From Bdellovibrionales bacterium (GTDB lineage Bacteria; Bdellovibrionota; Bdellovibrionia; Bdellovibrionales; Bdellovibrionaceae): a DNA stretch of 8,329 nucleotides. The DNA lies in contig DAHVKR010000036.1 in assembly GCA_027320785.1 (NCBI GenBank), positions 1 to 8,329 of the forward strand. Reading direction: 5' to 3'. Position 1 is the first letter of the stretch. The number at the start of each line of letters is the position of its first letter. A model generated the notes under the pieces. The model did no database searches. It was not told the DNA's origin and saw only the letters and a list, made by a program, of their open reading frames with translations. Below are positions 6,340 to 8,329 of the stretch, piece by piece. Both the position numbers and the translations under genes were made by a program.

Positions 6340-7215
6340 TTGGGCAAGATTGAACACCCTTATTCAAATATTTCTATTGCCTTTACAACTATGCATGAAA
6401 AGGAGAAAATTCTTGAGCCATTATTTAAGAGAAACTTTTTTTCAAAAATAATCGTACCGAGAAATATTGATACGGACCTGCTTGGTACTTTCTCTGGAGA
6501 AATTAAAAGGGACAGTGACCTCAAAACCGCTCTCAGAAAAAAAGCAATGATTGGAATTGAACAGACTGGACTGAAATTTGGACTAGCTAGTGAGGGGAGC
6601 TTTGGGCCGCACCCTTGGATTCCCTTTTTACCATGCAATCAAGAGTCTTTGATATTCATTGACGTTGAAAGAGACATAGAGATTATCTCACACTTTATTA
6701 GTACTGATAATTGTTCCGAATATATAGAAGCTGAAGACTTTAAACAGGTCGAAGAATTTTTAATTAAGATTCGACTTGGTGAACAGGGATTAATTGTTAA
6801 ACCCAGCCATGAATACATACAATCCACTGAATATATCTTTAAGGGACTCACTAAAGTAAAAGATGTTGCTACGGCTTTTGAAAAAATTAAGTTAGATTTA
6901 AATGCTCAGACTGTCTTTGTTGAAACCGATAATCGTGCGCATATGAGCCCCAAGCGTAGGCAAGTTATTTTTAAATCTGCAGAAAAAATCGTAGAAAAGC
7001 TGAAATCATTGTGTCCGGGCTGTCGTGCTCCTGGATTTGATATGACAAGCTTTTTGCCCGGACTTGTTTGTGAGGGCTGTGGCTCAAAGTCAGATAAACC
7101 GCTCAAGGAAGTATGGAGCTGCCCGAGTAAATCATGCTCTTACCAAGAAATTAGAGATCGTACGGATGGGATTAAGAGTCTTGATCCTGCAGAGTGTGAT
7201 TGGTGTAACCCCTGA
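6340..7215 (+). CDS. DUF6671-like protein with C-terminal double zinc ribbon, last gene of dab operon
   Basis: This 291-residue soluble protein resembles, from memory, the uncharacterised DUF6671 family. The N-terminal domain has YSNISIAFTTMHEKE, a motif D-T-D-LLGTFSGEI, then GLKFGLASEGSFGPHPWIPFLP (78-98), the most distinctive signature, and ETDNRAHMSPKRR (195-207). The C-terminus carries eight cysteines in four pairs: C225/C228, C244/C247, C261/C266 and C286/C289. These are enough for two zinc sites of zinc-ribbon type (CPGC, CEGC, CDWC). The start is TTG 6340, three bases after the previous stop, with AGGA at 6328-6331. The conserved segment starting at residue 8 rules out a later ATG. Because DabA needs zinc, a metal-delivery, maturation or metal-sensing role is a natural hypothesis; nucleic-acid or nucleotide binding is equally open. 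The function is unknown. Confidence 0.8.
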   Translation: MGKIEHPYSNISIAFTTMHEKEKILEPLFKRNFFSKIIVPRNIDTDLLGTFSGEIKRDSDLKTALRKKAMIGIEQTGLKFGLASEGSFGPHPWIPFLPCNQESLIFIDVERDIEIISHFISTDNCSEYIEAEDFKQVEEFLIKIRLGEQGLIVKPSHEYIQSTEYIFKGLTKVKDVATAFEKIKLDLNAQTVFVETDNRAHMSPKRRQVIFKSAEKIVEKLKSLCPGCRAPGFDMTSFLPGLVCEGCGSKSDKPLKEVWSCPSKSCSYQEIRDRTDGIKSLDPAECDWCNP

Positions 7216-7264
7216 TTTTTTAATTTATCTAGTTATCGAGAGCTTTTAAATTAGTGTTAAAAAA
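7216..7264. terminator. AT-rich inverted repeat between convergent genes, possible bidirectional terminator
   Basis: TTTTTTAA (7216-7223) and TTAAAAAA (7257-7264) are exact reverse complements. An inner AATTTA/TAAATT pair (7222-7227 and 7247-7252) partly extends the stem. The repeat fills the 49-base gap between the end of the dab operon and the lipocalin stop. It has no GC-rich stem, so termination here would be weak. The call rests on position and symmetry. Confidence 0.3.
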
Positions 7265-7816
7265 TTAATGCTCAGATTGTTTTTCGTCTATAATTTGAGG
7301 AGGTTTAATCAACTTTGAAGTGTCGTAGTGTTGCTCTTGTAGGCGCTCTAAAATTCCTTGGTAAACACCGTCATCCATTTGCGGTGTGCGACTTAATATC
7401 CAAAGGTAGGTTCTATCTGGATGACCAACCACTGCGTATTCATAATTTTTCCCCAAATCAATGATCCAGTACTTTCCATAAAATGGCCAAAAGAAGGTGA
7501 CTTTCAATTTGGCGTTTGTTTTTTTGTCGACAATGACGGCGAGTCCTGTAGACGATTTAACTTTTCCATCGATTGAGTTGAGGTGGCAGGCGTTGAGGAC
7601 GTTTAAATTGCCATCACTACGCAAAGAATAAGTAGCGGTGGCCGCGACGCAACCCCGCTCGAATCTCTGATCATAACGAGCGATTTCATACCATTTACCT
7701 AAATATTTTTGTACATCAACATAGGGAACAGTTTTCAAAGGGGGGAGAGCCTCACTTGTTTGAGCGTGAACGCAGGCCCCTAAAAATGCAGTCAGAATAA
7801 TCATAAGCTTTTTCAT
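7265..7816 (-). CDS. blc: Blc-type lipocalin, outer-membrane lipoprotein
   Basis: This 183-residue bacterial lipocalin binds hydrophobic ligands such as fatty acids or lysophospholipids in a beta barrel, usually anchored in the outer membrane. The chosen start is ATG 7816-7814, with AGGGAG about 8 bases upstream; a longer reading to 7855 would spoil the signal peptide. The signal is MKKLMIILTAFLGAC, with lipobox L12-G-A-C15 as the site of lipidation. The lipocalin signature is intact: YLGKWYEIARYDQRFERGC (38-56) with the invariant GKWYEIAR. Later motifs are YAVVGHPDRTYLWILSRTP (127-145) and a C-terminal helix E..LQEQHYDTSKL. C56 and C77 could form the barrel disulfide. It is monocistronic, convergent with the dab operon and divergent from the FMN reductase gene, with no evident link to carbon uptake. 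Confidence 0.9.
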   Translation of the reverse strand: MKKLMIILTAFLGACVHAQTSEALPPLKTVPYVDVQKYLGKWYEIARYDQRFERGCVAATATYSLRSDGNLNVLNACHLNSIDGKVKSSTGLAVIVDKKTNAKLKVTFFWPFYGKYWIIDLGKNYEYAVVGHPDRTYLWILSRTPQMDDGVYQGILERLQEQHYDTSKLIKPPQIIDEKQSEH

Positions 7817-7999
7817 AAAATGACTCCCTAGAATTAAGCTTTCATTTATTTTCAAAAAGGTCGAGAGTCAATTTTCTAATGAAAGAGTCATGATTTTATT
7901 TTTTGATTATGTAAAATGCTCCTTTTAGGAGCTAGTATGTTCAAGTAGCTACTGTTGGAACCTAGAGACGCCTTTAAACTCAAGAAAGAGGAGCACATC
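7817..7999. promoter_or_regulatory. Divergent promoter region of blc and FMN reductase with structured leader
   Basis: This 183-base gap separates two divergent genes. On the plus strand TAAAAT at 7912-7917 is a possible -10, with no strong -35. Just after it lies a perfect hairpin, GCTCCT-TTT-AGGAGC (7918-7932). A second stem follows, GTTCAA (7939-7944) with TTGGAAC (7955-7961) carrying one bulged G, whose loop holds the 8-base palindrome GTAGCTAC. Neither is followed by a T run. They could form a 5' leader structure or operators for the reductase gene. The reductase ribosome site is AGAGGAG ending at 7993. Confidence 0.4.
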
Positions 8000-8329
8000 A
8001 TGAAAAAAGTCATCGGTATTGTTGGAAGTTTAAGAAAAGATTCACTCAACCGAGTGGTTTTTAACGAATATAAAACTCTTTGCCAAAACTCATTCGAGCT
8101 CATGGAAGCGGATATCAAAGATTTACCCCTTTATAATCAAGACCTAGAGGGAAAAGTCGAGGCCGCGACCAATTTGGGCAGCCAAATTTTAAATGCAGAC
8201 GGAGTGATATTCTTTAGCCCCGAGTACAACTACTCTATTCCAGGCGTATTAAAAAATGCTTTGGATTGGGTTTCCAGAGACTCACGAAAACCCTTTGATA
8301 AAAAATTCGCATCTATTATTGGTGCAAGC
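8000..8329 (+). CDS. NADPH-dependent FMN reductase / quinone reductase, 3' end outside window
   Basis: The first 110 residues of a flavodoxin-fold NAD(P)H:FMN or quinone/chromate reductase (ChrR/YieF/azoreductase-like) are visible; family members are about 180 residues. Features are the phosphate-binding loop GSLRKDSLN (9-17), the acidic-loop region DLPLYNQDLE (41-50), and the FMN-contacting SPEYNYSIPGVLKNALDWVSR (73-93). These enzymes are cytoplasmic, use two-electron reduction of quinones or other acceptors and limit redox stress. ATG 8000 has AAGAGGAG six bases before it, and the family N-terminus begins here. It is divergent from blc and probably starts its own transcript. The C-terminal part cannot be judged because the window ends. 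Confidence 0.9.
   Translation, partial: MKKVIGIVGSLRKDSLNRVVFNEYKTLCQNSFELMEADIKDLPLYNQDLEGKVEAATNLGSQILNADGVIFFSPEYNYSIPGVLKNALDWVSRDSRKPFDKKFASIIGAS

Overview
The window is AT-rich, compact bacterial chromosome with good Shine-Dalgarno sites and mixed ATG/TTG starts. No marker gene fixes the taxon. A Gram-negative proteobacterial or Bdellovibrionota-like host is an inference, from an outer-membrane-type (Blc) lipocalin lipoprotein, a short HPF/RaiA-like protein and the style of the recombinase remnant.

Left part (1-1508), accessory in character. On the minus strand lies the C-terminal part of a serine recombinase (249-770) that has an HTH and a Recombinase domain but no catalytic domain and no ordinary start codon. 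A 59-residue hydrophobic small ORF (61-240) is coupled to its stop, and a possible third ORF (74-1) runs off the left edge. A perfect 14-bp inverted repeat (766-808) sits exactly at the recombinase's broken 5' boundary. After about 320 bases without a convincing gene comes a plus-strand HPF/RaiA-like gene (1129-1464).

Central part (1509-7215), the main system. A small winged-helix regulator (minus, 1509-1811, TTG start) is divergent from a tightly packed plus-strand operon: dabB (NuoL/ND5-like membrane subunit, 1938-3431), dabA (DUF2309 zinc protein, 3464-5923), a 140-residue unrecognised protein (5914-6333 plus stop) and a two-zinc-ribbon protein resembling the DUF6671 family (6340-7215). 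DabA keeps the Cys-X-Asp ... His-X14-Cys zinc-site pattern, and DabB keeps the Lys/His antiporter signatures. Together they should form the energy-coupled CO2-to-bicarbonate (DAB/DAC) inorganic-carbon accumulation complex at the inner membrane. The two downstream genes are candidates for uncharacterised accessory factors. The 126-bp divergent promoter region carries four in-phase 14-bp direct repeats, the last two also forming an 18-bp near-palindrome, a likely operator for the adjacent regulator.

Right part (7216-8329), ordinary. A Blc-type lipocalin lipoprotein (minus, 7265-7816) converges on the dab operon. Divergent from it is an NADPH-dependent FMN reductase/quinone reductase gene (8000 to the right edge, incomplete), preceded by a leader with two predicted hairpins.
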